A DNA stretch of 64,000 nucleotides. Origin: Aequorivita sp. HC6-5 (lineage in GTDB: Bacteria; Bacteroidota; Bacteroidia; Flavobacteriales; Flavobacteriaceae). Position numbers and translations under genes: made by a program. Location: the NCBI GenBank assembly GCA_905182755.1, contig CAJJCS010000001.1, forward strand, positions 76,945 through 140,944, in the 5' to 3' direction. This document shows, piece by piece, positions 1-9,348 of this stretch. A model generated the notes under the pieces. It made no database searches and had not been told where the DNA came from. It saw only the letters and a program-made list of their open reading frames with translations. Position 1 is the stretch's first letter; every line of letters starts with the position of its first letter.

Positions 1-270
1 AAAATTAGCATTCCAAAGGTATTAGGGCGTACCTTGCGCCAAGGGCAACCTACATTGTTGGCCGTTGGTTTTAAAATTGGAACTGTTACCACAAAACCTC
101 ATATAAGTGATCAAGTACTAGAGCTACGCCATAAAGGAATTAAATTAGCTACCGGAGATAAACTGCAGAAGACCTCTGTCATAGACATTGTTGTTGGAGA
201 TGGTTCTCTAAATAGATTTAAAACGCAAAAAAAGGATAATACTAAAGAAAATGAAGATGGAGAAAACTAG
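1..270 (+). CDS. PASTA domain protein, C-terminal part (5' end outside window)
   Basis: The reading frame is open from base 1, so the gene starts upstream of the window. The visible 89 residues show a PASTA-type repeat: IPKVLG near the start, a GFKIGTV turn, then GDKLQKTSVIDIVVGDG, followed by a charged Lys/Asn/Glu-rich tail. PASTA repeats usually lie outside the cytoplasmic membrane and bind peptidoglycan or mediate protein contacts. In Flavobacteriia a small membrane-anchored PASTA protein commonly precedes the RluD-type synthase, as here. Its last 20 bases overlap the start of that gene, so the two are probably translationally coupled. The N-terminal membrane anchor is not visible. Confidence 0.8.
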   Translation, partial: KISIPKVLGRTLRQGQPTLLAVGFKIGTVTTKPHISDQVLELRHKGIKLATGDKLQKTSVIDIVVGDGSLNRFKTQKKDNTKENEDGEN

Positions 271-1303
271 TGGACCGCAAAATATAGGTTCAGAGCGTGA
301 TGATTTATACGAGCATTTTAGATTTGTAGCAGATAAAGGACAATCTCCTTTAAGGGTTGATAAATACCTGATGAATAAGGTAGAAAATGCCACTAGAAGT
401 AGAATTCAAAAATCTGCAAAAGATGGTAATATTTTTGTGAATGACATTATAGTTAAATCAAACTATAAAGTGAAGGCCAATGATGTTGTTACCGTACTCT
501 TTGAGCATCCACCTTATGAGATGCTCCTAACCCCTGAAGATTTACCTATTGATATTGTATATGAAGACGATGCGCTGCTAGTTATCAACAAAGCAGCTGG
601 TATGGTAGTGCACCCAGGGCATGGAAATTATAGTGGTACGCTAATTAACGCACTAGCCTTTCATTTTGATAACCTGCCAAATAATAGCAGTGATAGACCA
701 GGGCTGGTTCATAGAATAGATAAAGACACCACGGGTTTACTTGTAGTGGCAAAAACAGAAGAGGCGATGGCGCATCTGTCTAAGCAGTTTTTCAATAAAA
801 CCACAGAACGAGAATACGTTGCTATTGCTTGGGGTGCCATGAAAGAGGAGCATGGAACCATTGAGGGGCATATAGGGCGTCATCCAAAAAATAGATTACA
901 AAACACTGTATATCTTCACCAGGATGATCTAGATAAAGGAAAACCAGCTGTAACCCATTACAAAGTGTTAGAGCACCTTGGGTATGTAACCTTGGTTTCT
1001 TGTAAATTAGAAACAGGACGCACCCATCAAATACGGGTACACATGAAGCACATTGGTCATACCTTATTTAATGACGAGCGTTACGGTGGAAGTGCAATTT
1101 TGAAAGGAACTACCTTTAGTAAGTATAAACAATTTGTAGATAATTGTTTTAAGGTATTACCTCGCCAGGCACTTCATGCCAAAACCCTGGGCTTTATACA
1201 TCCAACAACCAATGAGTTTATGCGTTTTGAAGCTCCAATCCCAGAGGATATGGAAGCTTGTTTATACAAATGGCGTAACTATTCCAAAAATAGTATCTCG
1301 TAA
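251..1303 (+). CDS. rluD: RluA/RluD-family 23S rRNA pseudouridine synthase
   Basis: This protein converts specific uridines of large-subunit rRNA to pseudouridine; RluD acts on helix 69. An S4 RNA-binding domain covers roughly residues 33-85 (LRVDKYL start). The catalytic domain carries HRIDKDTTGL with the catalytic Asp at about residue 157, and GRTHQIRVHMKHIGH near residue 255. Its 350 aa are normal for flavobacterial members, which have a short N-terminal extension. The start overlaps the PASTA gene by 20 bp. The family is clear; assignment to RluD rather than RluC/RluA is by overall similarity and context. Confidence 0.9.
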   Translation: MKMEKTSGPQNIGSERDDLYEHFRFVADKGQSPLRVDKYLMNKVENATRSRIQKSAKDGNIFVNDIIVKSNYKVKANDVVTVLFEHPPYEMLLTPEDLPIDIVYEDDALLVINKAAGMVVHPGHGNYSGTLINALAFHFDNLPNNSSDRPGLVHRIDKDTTGLLVVAKTEEAMAHLSKQFFNKTTEREYVAIAWGAMKEEHGTIEGHIGRHPKNRLQNTVYLHQDDLDKGKPAVTHYKVLEHLGYVTLVSCKLETGRTHQIRVHMKHIGHTLFNDERYGGSAILKGTTFSKYKQFVDNCFKVLPRQALHAKTLGFIHPTTNEFMRFEAPIPEDMEACLYKWRNYSKNSIS

Positions 1304-1411
1304 TACCTTCAAGCTTTTTATTTATAAATAGTCGTGATTTTTTATTAATACCATAAATCAAAGCGGTACAGTTTCTTTTTTCTTGTTATTTTTACAGAAA
1401 TTATCACTTGT

Positions 1412-2173
1412 ATGAAAATTGTTGTATCTCCAGCCAAATCTCTAGATTTTGAATCTAAGCTCCCAACCAAAAGAGTAACTCAGCCACTTTTTTTGGACCA
1501 AGCTGCACAGTTAAATAAAAAGCTTGAAAGCAAATCAAAAAAGGCTATCAGCGATTTAATGCATATTAGTGACAAGCTAGCTGATTTAAACTACCTGCGT
1601 TATAAAGACTTTAGTACCCCTTTTACCCCTCAAAATGCAAGACCAGCAGTATTTGCCTTTGCAGGAGATGTCTATACAGGCCTAGACGCTTATAGCCTTG
1701 AGGAGCCTAAAATTGATCTTCTTAATGACACATTACGTATTTTATCTGGCATGTATGGTGTTTTGCGCCCTCTAGATCTTATGCAACCCTATAGACTAGA
1801 AATGGGAACTACCATGAGTGTTAACAAGGCTAAAAATTTATACGAGTTTTGGGGAACAACCGTTACTGATGCTATTAATGCAGAACTAAAAGAAGGAGAA
1901 TTATTTTTAAATCTTGCAAGCGCAGAGTACTTTAAAGTGCTCCAGCCCAAAAACATAAAGGGTACAGTGATTTCCCCAGTATTTAAAGATTTAAAAAACG
2001 GTAAACTTAAAATCATCTCCTTTTTTGCTAAAAAAGCAAGAGGTAGTATGACCCGCTATGTTATAAATACCAACGCTCAAACACTGGATGATATAAAAGG
2101 GTTTGATTATGACGGCTATAGATTTAGCCAGCAAGAAACTACTAAGGAACATGCCCCTGTTTTTATTCGGTAG
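1412..2173 (+). CDS. yaaA: YaaA family peroxide stress protein (DUF328)
   Basis: A 253-aa cytoplasmic protein of the YaaA/UPF0246 family. It starts with [15 protein letters not shown] and contains the family signatures ALSGMYG-like [20 protein letters not shown] and FAKKARG. In E. coli YaaA limits intracellular iron during peroxide stress and so reduces DNA damage; the biochemical activity is not settled. Length and both ends match the family. The ATG start is preceded by an AT-rich stretch with a near-consensus -7 element (TATTTTTA). Probably monocistronic; it converges on the amidotransferase gene 35 bp downstream. Confidence 0.92.
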   Translation: MKIVVSPAKSLDFESKLPTKRVTQPLFLDQAAQLNKKLESKSKKAISDLMHISDKLADLNYLRYKDFSTPFTPQNARPAVFAFAGDVYTGLDAYSLEEPKIDLLNDTLRILSGMYGVLRPLDLMQPYRLEMGTTMSVNKAKNLYEFWGTTVTDAINAELKEGELFLNLASAEYFKVLQPKNIKGTVISPVFKDLKNGKLKIISFFAKKARGSMTRYVINTNAQTLDDIKGFDYDGYRFSQQETTKEHAPVFIR

Positions 2174-2208
2174 TTGGGTATAATTTATTTTTTGTAAATA
2201 ACCACCAC

Positions 2209-2775
2209 TTACATTGCTACCCAATTTTGGATCATCTGTTTTCCCTGGGGTGTAAGTACACTCTCTGGATGAAACTGCACGGCTCTTATATCAAGTTCTC
2301 TATGTCTTAGAGACATTATTTGTCCTGTCTGGTCCATAGAGGTAATTTCAAGGCTTTCAGGAAAATCATTTTGGTTTACAACCCAGCTATGGTATCTGCC
2401 AATTTCTATTTCAGGGCCTAGGTTTTTAAATAAAGGGGCATCTTTTACAATAACACGCGCTTTTGTGGCTACGCCATGAAATACCTCAGGAAGGTTGCTT
2501 AATGTGCCTCCAAACACCTCTGCAATGGCCTGTAGTCCTAGACACACACCAAAAATAGGTTTTTTCCCTGCATAGGTTGTGATAACTTGTTTTAAAAGAC
2601 CTGCCTGTGATGGAATACCTGGACCTGGAGATAGTAGTATTTTATCATAAAATGATAAACTTTCAATATCAAACCGATCGTTTCTAACAACCGTTACCTT
2701 GCAATCTAAGTCTTCTAGGTAATGAACTAGATTGTAAACAAAACTATCATAGTTATCTATTACTACTATATTCAT
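2209..2775 (-). CDS. pabA: Anthranilate/aminodeoxychorismate synthase glutamine amidotransferase component II
   Basis: A class I glutamine amidotransferase of 188 aa. It releases ammonia from glutamine for a chorismate-using partner, making p-aminobenzoate (folate) or anthranilate (tryptophan). The triad is visible: Cys78 in GVCLGLQ, and His169 and Glu171 in QFHPES; the oxyanion-loop motif LSPGPG is at residues 49-54. No synthase component I gene or other trp gene lies beside it, which favours a stand-alone PabA or amphibolic subunit, but TrpG cannot be excluded from sequence alone. An exact TAnnTTTG promoter box lies upstream. Confidence 0.85.
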   Translation of the reverse strand: MNIVVIDNYDSFVYNLVHYLEDLDCKVTVVRNDRFDIESLSFYDKILLSPGPGIPSQAGLLKQVITTYAGKKPIFGVCLGLQAIAEVFGGTLSNLPEVFHGVATKARVIVKDAPLFKNLGPEIEIGRYHSWVVNQNDFPESLEITSMDQTGQIMSLRHRELDIRAVQFHPESVLTPQGKQMIQNWVAM

Positions 2776-2836
2776 CTTTTACATTTTTGTTTCCTGAAAA
2801 AGGCACAAACTACACCACTTTTACTCTTTGTTACTT

Positions 2837-2844
2837 CAAAGATA
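2837..2844 (-). promoter_or_regulatory. Bacteroidota -7 box for the amidotransferase gene
   Basis: On the minus strand this reads TATCTTTG, an exact match to the TAnnTTTG -7 consensus of Bacteroidota. It lies about 60 bases upstream of the start codon at 2775. No convincing -33 TTG is seen at the usual spacing. Confidence 0.5.
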
Positions 2845-3001
2845 GCAAAGAAATATTGATTGAAATGGCTATTAAAATTTCAATATACTGTATATTCTAA
2901 TATCTTTTTTTGTGCCATTTTTTTATCTGTGTAACCTTTTGGTTTTTTTGGCGTTTATGTACTAGGTAATTATTATTTTTAAAAAAAAAATTACTATCGA
3001 A

Positions 3002-3313
3002 ATGAATGATTTAACTCAAAGAGCATGGACACAGCAACTATCCTCAGATCCTGATGCTATACTTCTTGATGTAAGAACCCTAGAAGAGGTGCAACAGGGG
3101 CACATTCCAGGCGCCAAACACCTTGATATAATGAACGCCGGAGCCTTTATGGAAGGAGCCAAAGATCTTGATAAAACAAAAAGTTATTATGTGTATTGCA
3201 GATCTGGTGGCAGAAGCGGTCAAGCTTGTATGATCATGAATTCTATTGGTTTTGAAAAGGCGTACAATCTTATGGGCGGCTTTATGGAGTGGCAAGGAGA
3301 AAAAACGATTTAA
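3002..3313 (+). CDS. Cytoplasmic single-domain rhodanese
   Basis: A 103-aa single rhodanese domain with the CRSGGR active-site loop (Cys66) and the LLDVRTLEEVQQGHIPGA signature. Such proteins carry persulfide sulfur between donors and acceptors; the substrate is not predictable. There is no signal peptide, so it should be cytoplasmic. A second, lipoprotein rhodanese follows 3 bp downstream, making a tandem cytoplasm/envelope pair that is probably one transcript ending at the 3763 hairpin. Confidence 0.9.
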   Translation: MNDLTQRAWTQQLSSDPDAILLDVRTLEEVQQGHIPGAKHLDIMNAGAFMEGAKDLDKTKSYYVYCRSGGRSGQACMIMNSIGFEKAYNLMGGFMEWQGEKTI

Positions 3314-3316
3314 AAA

Positions 3317-3736
3317 ATGAAAAAATACATCACTTTAATTTTTGCTACAGTGATAACTCTAGCAAGTGTGTCTTGTAAAAATGCACAAAAAAATGATACT
3401 AAAGTAGCATCTCAAGCTATAGAGGTTATAGCCCCTAAAGCTATGTATGAAGTGCTTTTAAAAGACCCTAGTACCCAACTAGTAGATGTAAGGACCAAAG
3501 ATGAGTTTGCAGTAAGCCATCTTAAAGATGCACAAAACATTTGTGTTACAGATACAGATTTTAAACAAAAAGTAGCACATCTTGATAAAGACAAACCAGT
3601 ATATGTGTATTGTAAAAAAGGAGGCAGGAGTGCACAAGCATCTAAGATATTAAAAGAGCTTGGTTTTACTAAAATATTTGATCTTCAAGGTGGTATTACT
3701 AATTGGCAACAGCAGCAACTCTCTACCCAGAAATAA
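3317..3736 (+). CDS. Rhodanese-like lipoprotein
   Basis: A 139-aa protein with a type II signal peptide (MKKYITLIFA start, lipobox ASVSC, lipidated Cys20), so it is anchored to an envelope membrane. A full rhodanese domain follows, with LVDVRTKDEF near residue 55 and the catalytic Cys99 in YCKKGGRS. Expected role: sulfurtransfer or persulfide handling on the periplasmic side. It is the second gene of the pair with the cytoplasmic rhodanese (3-bp gap). Confidence 0.88.
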   Translation: MKKYITLIFATVITLASVSCKNAQKNDTKVASQAIEVIAPKAMYEVLLKDPSTQLVDVRTKDEFAVSHLKDAQNICVTDTDFKQKVAHLDKDKPVYVYCKKGGRSAQASKILKELGFTKIFDLQGGITNWQQQQLSTQK

Positions 3737-3762
3737 CCCAATTATTAAATAAAATTCAATTA

Positions 3763-3796
3763 AAAAAAGGTGCCTATTTAAGGGCACCTTTTTTAT
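3763..3796. terminator. Bidirectional intrinsic terminator
   Basis: The arms AAGGTGCC and GGCACCTT enclose an 8-base loop, with A-runs on the left and T-runs on the right. It lies between the convergent rhodanese pair and the DUF1028 gene and can serve both. Confidence 0.85.
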
Positions 3797-3814
3797 TGAG
3801 ATGTTCTACAAGGT

Positions 3815-4825
3815 TTATTGTTTAATAAACTTTATTGTTTGGGTTCCCTTAACAGTAGCTACCTGCAAAAAGTAAATACCTTTTATCAGCGATGATGTAG
3901 AAATAGTAATCGCTCCTTGATTTAAAGCTTCTATTTTTGGCTGGAGTATTATTTTTCCTTGCACGTCACTAATGCTAAGATTTTTGATGAGTACTCCCGG
4001 TTCATATTTTAGGGTGAACTGTTCAGCTACAGGGTTAGGGTAAAGCTGTAGTTTGTCTTGTAAAGCAAGGTCATTGGCTCCTAGAAATTGATTGTATAAT
4101 ATTTGCAAAGAATCTATAGGTTCTTCACCAAATGGCATTTCTTCTATGTTTAAACGTAAAAAAGGGTTGTCTATATCATCATCTGCTTTATACACCAATA
4201 AATATGCAGAGGTAGAGGAGGTGCCTCTTGCCAAACAACGAGAATCTGCTCCTGCAAAATTAGCGCCTTGCATGGCTGCCATTAACTTATCTGCGAGTGT
4301 TCCGCTGGCAGTGTTAAAGTTGGTTTGCATATTATTTAATACTGTCTGGTTTAATAAAATGTTTCCTTGTACACTATAGGTGGGCCCTTGGATGTCTTCT
4401 TTGTAATCATCGGTAGAGTCTCCCGTGAAACCTGCAGTTCTTGCCTCACCCGAGGTGTTAAAATCTGCAATACCATATTGTCTAAAAGCGGGATTAAAAT
4501 TTTGAGAGTTACAAGAATCATTATCTAATAAATAGGCTATAATCTCATCTGGGCTTGCTCCATTTTCCATTTGGGTAATGGCATTATTTAAGTTGGAGTT
4601 TGGTATACAAACATAGGCTTGGCTATTTACACCACCACGGCCAGGTATAATCTTGGTGATAATGTCTATAATGCCTCCAAAATTTGCAGCGCCATCAACG
4701 CAGGATGCTCCTGCAGATCCAATATCACCTGTGGCAGGATCAACGGCTATAATAGAAAAAGTGTCTTGAGCCTGAGCTGTTACACATAGCAATGCAGCTA
4801 TAAGTAGGGTATATAAATTTTTCAT
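3815..4825 (-). CDS. DUF1028 family protein with T9SS type A sorting domain
   Basis: It is read from ATG 4825 as a separate 336-aa protein. It begins with a Sec signal peptide (MKNLYTLLIAALLCVTAQAQ) followed at once by the DUF1028 opening DTFSIIAVDPATGDIGSAG and the CVDGA and GRGGV motifs. The last ~75 residues are a type IX sorting domain (LYPNPVAEQF, later GKIILQP, ending KFIKQ), so the product is probably exported to the cell surface or outside. DUF1028 proteins are Ntn-hydrolase-like; activity is unknown. In this sequence its frame is joined to the upstream fumarylacetoacetase, probably through one inserted base. Confidence 0.85.
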   Translation of the reverse strand: MKNLYTLLIAALLCVTAQAQDTFSIIAVDPATGDIGSAGASCVDGAANFGGIIDIITKIIPGRGGVNSQAYVCIPNSNLNNAITQMENGASPDEIIAYLLDNDSCNSQNFNPAFRQYGIADFNTSGEARTAGFTGDSTDDYKEDIQGPTYSVQGNILLNQTVLNNMQTNFNTASGTLADKLMAAMQGANFAGADSRCLARGTSSTSAYLLVYKADDDIDNPFLRLNIEEMPFGEEPIDSLQILYNQFLGANDLALQDKLQLYPNPVAEQFTLKYEPGVLIKNLSISDVQGKIILQPKIEALNQGAITISTSSLIKGIYFLQVATVKGTQTIKFIKQ

Positions 4826-4839
4826 ATGTATATATATTT

Positions 4840-6118
4840 TTATTCTAGAGGCAGGTAAAACCTCACCGTCACAAGTTCCAAAACCAATTCTAAGACCATC
4901 TTTTTGGCAATAGGCTGTCATTTTAACGGTATCTCCGTCATTAATAAATTTACGTTGGCTACCATCATTGAGTGTAAGTGGGTTTTGACCCTTCCAGGTT
5001 AGCTCCAGCATAGATCCATAACTGTCTTTGGTAGGTCCAGAGATGGTTCCGCTACCCATCATATCACCACTACGAAGGTTACAGCCGTTTACAGTGTGAT
5101 GCGTTAATTGCTGCGCCATAGACCAGTACATGTACTTAAAGTTTGATTTACAGACAAGCGTTGGAGATCCATCTTTTGGCGCTATGGACGCTTCAAGATT
5201 GATGTCAAAATTCATAGGTCCGCTTTGATGCAAATAGGGTAGTGGCATCGGTTCTTGTTTAGGACCATGGGTTCTAAATGGTTCTAATGCGTCAAGAGTT
5301 ACAATCCATGGAGAAATCGTAGAGGCAAAACTTTTACCTAAAAAAGGTCCAAGAGGTACATACTCCCATGCTTGAATATCTCTGGCACTCCAGTCATTAA
5401 ATTGTACCAAACCAAAGATGTAATCTTCTGCTTCTTTAATTGGCACTCTTTTGCCTAAATCATTTGCATCTGTGGTTATAAATGCCATTTCTAGTTCAAA
5501 GTCTAGTAATTTACTTGGCCCAAATCCTGGAACACCGTCTTCTCCAGGTCTGGTTTGCCCATAAGGTCTTCTTACAGGTGTGCCAGAAGGAATTATAGAT
5601 GAACTTCTACCGTGGTATCCAATAGGAATATGAAGCCAATTTGGTAGTAATGCATTCTCTGGGTCTCTAAACAAACTTCCAACATTGGTTGCGTGTTCTT
5701 TACTTGCGTAAAAATCTGTATAATCTCCAACATCTACAGGTAGCTGCATTTCAATTTGATCAAGTGCAAATAATATTTTGTCACAATGGGCTCTATTTGT
5801 TTGTAATTCTTGGTTGCTTTTCAAGAAAATATCACTGATACGATTTCTTACTAGTCGCCATGTTTTGCGTCCATCTGCAATAAAATCATTTAAACTATCT
5901 TGAAGGAAAATATCTTCTGTAAGGTCAATTCCTTTAAAGTATCCAAGTTGGTGTAAAGCACCTAAATCTATGGCGGTGTCACCAATACGGGTACCAATTG
6001 TGATGATGTCATCACGTGTTAAAAACACACCAAATGGGATGTTTTGAATAGGAAAATCACTGTTTTGTGGAACATCAATCCATGAAACTCTTGAGGGGTC
6101 GTTTGCAGTTAAAGGCAT
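4840..6118 (-). CDS. fahA: Fumarylacetoacetase (3' end apparently frameshifted into the next gene)
   Basis: It hydrolyses 4-fumarylacetoacetate to fumarate and acetoacetate, the last step of tyrosine and phenylalanine breakdown. An N-terminal SH3-like domain is followed by the FAH barrel; DYTDFYASKEHATN gives metal ligand Asp135 and catalytic base His142, and later come SARDIQAWEY and GSGTISG. The protein consensus ends at GEVLPA. Removing one base near 4846-4853 gives LPALE followed by TAA at 4840-4842, a normal 425-aa enzyme. As written, the frame runs on into DUF1028 for 767 aa. I regard that fusion as artefactual. Confidence 0.9.
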
Positions 6119-6149
6119 AGTTGTTAATTTCTGTTAGTAAAATCTACAT

Positions 6150-6157
6150 CAAATATA
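6150..6157 (-). promoter_or_regulatory. -7 box for fumarylacetoacetase gene
   Basis: On the minus strand this is TATATTTG, an exact TAnnTTTG, 31 bases before the start codon at 6118. That predicts a leader of about 25 nt. The -33 region is not a good match. Confidence 0.55.
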
Positions 6158-6328
6158 TAATTTTAAGAATAGGTAACGATTGCTTTTACTATTTTTGATA
6201 TTTAATTAACACAAAGATAGTTTTACCGTTTTTTTTCTTCGGAAATAGTTTCAATTAATAATGCTATTTTAGTTTTAGATAGTACTATTTCTGATGATTT
6301 AAAAACACATAGCATTACACTTATTATT

Positions 6329-7605
6329 ATGAAAAGAGACGAACAAATATTTGAATTAATCCAAGCAGAGCACCAGCGCCAGTTAGACGGTTTGGAGCTT
6401 ATTGCATCAGAGAATTTTGCCAGCCAACAAGTTATGGATGCCGCAGGATCTGTACTTACTAATAAATATGCAGAGGGTTATCCCGGAAAACGCTATTATG
6501 GTGGTTGTGAGATTGTTGATGAGGTAGAACAAATAGCCATTGACAGAGCCAAGGCTTTATTTGGCGCAGCCTATGCAAATGTGCAGCCTCATAGTGGGTC
6601 TCAGGCTAATACAGCTGTTTTTCATGCTTGTTTAAAACCTGGAGATACTTTTTTAGGTTTTGATTTATCTCATGGTGGTCATTTAACACATGGTAGCCCC
6701 GTAAATTTTAGTGGAAGGTTATACAATCCAGTATTTTATGGTGTAGAGAAAGAAACCGGAATGCTTGATTATGATAAAATTGAAGCCATTGCAATAAAAG
6801 AACAACCTAAAATGATTATTGCTGGTGCTTCTGCCTATTCTCGTGAGATAGATTACAAGCGATTTAGAGCCATTGCAGATAAAGTAGGCGCTATATTACT
6901 TGCAGATATCGCTCACCCAGCAGGTTTAATTGCCAAAGGAATCATTGCAGATCCAGTACCACATTGTCATGTTATTACCACCACCACTCACAAAACACTT
7001 CGAGGACCAGCGTGGAGGCTTGATATTAATGGGTAAAGATTTTGAAAACCCATTTGGGATTACTCTTAAAAACGGTAACAAACGTATGATGTCTTCTTTG
7101 CTTGATAGCGGTATTTTTCCAGGAAATCAAGGAGGACCTCTAGAGCACATAATTGCTGCCAAAGCAATTGCTTTTGGAGAGGCTCTTACCGATGAAGTTT
7201 TTACATTACATGGTTCAGGTAAAAAATAATGCAGCTGTCATGGCAGCAGCTTTTATGGAAAAAGGATATGAAATTATCAGTGGAGGTACAGATAACCACA
7301 TGATGCTTATTGATTTGCGTAACAAAAACATAACGGGTAAAGATGCAGAGGCTGCCCTTGGAAAAGCAGACATAACCGTAAATAAAAACATGGTGCCTTT
7401 TGATGACAAATCACCATTTGTAACTAGCGGAATACGTGTTGGTACAGCGGCTATAACTACTCGTGGTCTTAAAGAAAAAGACATGCAACAAATTGTAGAT
7501 TTTATTGACGCTGCTATTACAAATCACGACTCAGACAGTAAACTAGATGAAATTGCTATTATGGTAAATAGCATGATGAGTGATAGACCCTTATTTGTTT
7601 GGTAA
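6329..7605 (+). CDS. glyA: Serine hydroxymethyltransferase (two single-base frameshifts)
   Basis: This PLP enzyme interconverts serine and glycine and feeds one-carbon units to tetrahydrofolate. The PLP lysine is at about residue 222 in [11 protein letters not shown]. The reading frame changes twice. Near 7010 an extra base turns the invariant GPRGG into GPAWR. Near 7197 an extra base follows LTDE; without it the frame continues as [16 protein letters not shown]. Removing both gives an uninterrupted 424-aa protein of normal length with [14 protein letters not shown] and [12 protein letters not shown] intact. The gene is essential or nearly so in most bacteria, so sequence errors are far likelier than decay. 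Confidence 0.93.
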
Positions 7606-7629
7606 GCTATAGCTACTAATTTACACTCA

Positions 7630-7669
7630 TAAAAAAACAGACACGGATTTTCCCATGTCTGTTTTTTTA
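7630..7669. terminator. Bidirectional terminator after glyA
   Basis: A7 then CAGACA pairs with TGTCTG then T7, with the inner GG/CC also able to pair. It sits between convergent glyA and the large lipoprotein gene. Confidence 0.85.
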
Positions 7670-7681
7670 TGTGATATGTTT

Positions 7682-9215
7682 TTATCCCTCTGGAGGAAAC
7701 TCTGTGCTTTGATAAGCGCCAGCATCTGCAGGATCATTCCTTGGAGTACCGTTAAGATCTAGAGGCACTAGATTAGAAATGCTAGGATCTGCGATACCTT
7801 CTGCTCCTGAGACGTTTTTTTCTATATTGAAATTATTTTCTCTCGTATTTTCAAAGGCAGGGTCAATGTTTAACACCACGCTACTATTAAACTCATATAA
7901 TGGGTTTCCTTCAAAATTGTTATTAATGTCATTAAAACGAAGTAGGGTACTATTGAGTGAGAAGTTAAAGGCGGTACTTTCATTAATAGGAAATAAGCCT
8001 AACTCAATATTTTCACTTCCATAAATAATACAATTATTAAAATTTGCTTGTGTTAAATCAAAAGCAATAACCCCATTTTCTGTCTCCAGGCCATTATCTA
8101 TTTGCAGGGCAGGAAATGATCTAAAACCATTAGACCAATAATTTACAAAAGAGCAGTGGTTAAAAGTGTAGGTTCCCTCCTAACGATAGCGCTAAACTTG
8201 ATTGCCCGCTGTTGTTAATTACTAGGTTTTCTCCGTAGATATCTGCAGTTCGGGCAAGCAGCCCAATATTGGCAGAGTTGTATATTTGAGTATTTTTTAG
8301 GGTGAGGGTTCTATCTCCATCATTGCTATCCATGAGTATTCCAACAGAAGCATTTTTAATGGTAGTAAAACTAAACTCATTATTAGTGCTTCCTGCAGTA
8401 CACCAAATAGTACCCCATTGTCCAGGTACATCTTCAAATGCAGGTTCAAGTCTATCACTTTCAAAAATAATCTCTCCCTCCATAGCCTCAAGATCTTGAC
8501 TTTGAATTCCGTTTGCTTTTATGGAAGCCGTGTTGGCAACTAGTAACCCACTATTTTTATGGAAATGTATGCGCGCCCCTGGGTCTATAATAAGTTCATC
8601 ACCCGGTCCAACTGCTGCATAGCCGTAAATTACATATGGTTTTTCATTGGTGAAATTCAACTCTGTATTGTCTAAGAAAAATCCTTCTATGTCAACGGCC
8701 TGCTCACCACTTCCTAGAGTTAATGTTTCGTAAATACCATTTCCTAGGTCTTCTGGGAACAAGAAAACAGCATCTTTCACTAGGGTTATTAATGTAACAT
8801 CTTGTTGATTTCCGGCAGTGTCAAACTGTATTTTATCTTCATACAAGAACTCCAAGCCACCTCCAGGTAAGTTGTCTATATCAAGGGTGGTTTCTACAAA
8901 AACAAAAATACTATCCTTGGCCAGTATGTTTATGTCATTAAAAATCTTCCCTGGCAGGCCATCAACATTTAATCTGTACTGAGAATTTTCTCCCTCACCC
9001 AAACGTATGGTAGGAATGGTGATATCATCATCACTTGTGTTGTATACTTTAAGGTTGTAGGTACTAGAACCAATATTAGTGAAAACAGTATCCAAGAAAA
9101 CAGTATCTCTTGAAAACTCAAGATTTCCTGTGCTTGGAACAGTTTCAAAATCATTACGGCAAGAACTCCATAGTACTATAGAGCAAAATAATACAAGGCC
9201 ATAGACATACTTCAT
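7682..9215 (-). CDS. Large lipoprotein with beta-helix-like repeats (frameshifted)
   Basis: I start it at ATG 9215 because MKYVYGLVLFCSIVLWSSC is a clear type II signal peptide with lipobox Cys; the 20-residue upstream extension is not signal-like. The frame breaks near 8175, where one extra G/C creates a stop after LSLGG. Removing it continues as GGTYTFNHCSFVNYW and runs to 7682, giving 510 aa. The second half has short repeats rich in Asn, Thr and hydrophobic residues typical of right-handed beta-helices. The end contains DLNGTPRNDPADAGAYQ, a pattern common at the end of secreted beta-helix proteins. Function unknown; surface or outer-membrane location inferred. Confidence 0.78.
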
Positions 9216-9348
9216 AAATGAAAATTTTTGATAAAAATATAACTTTTTATTGGGTGTAATATTGTAAAAAAGCAAAGATTTGACCTAAGGTTCAACCTCA
9301 CAAAATTTGCTGCTAATTAATGCTGCTTTTTCAAGGCAGGGTAACACC

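Noticed and set aside
3815-6118. A genuine bifunctional fumarylacetoacetase-DUF1028 enzyme
   Set aside because: The second part starts with its own cleavable signal peptide directly after the normal end of the first, and a single base restores the stop. The window has many similar one-base errors.
7000-7210. Programmed ribosomal frameshifting in glyA
   Set aside because: No slippery heptamer and pseudoknot are evident, two separate shifts would be needed in one enzyme, and glyA is not known to use recoding.
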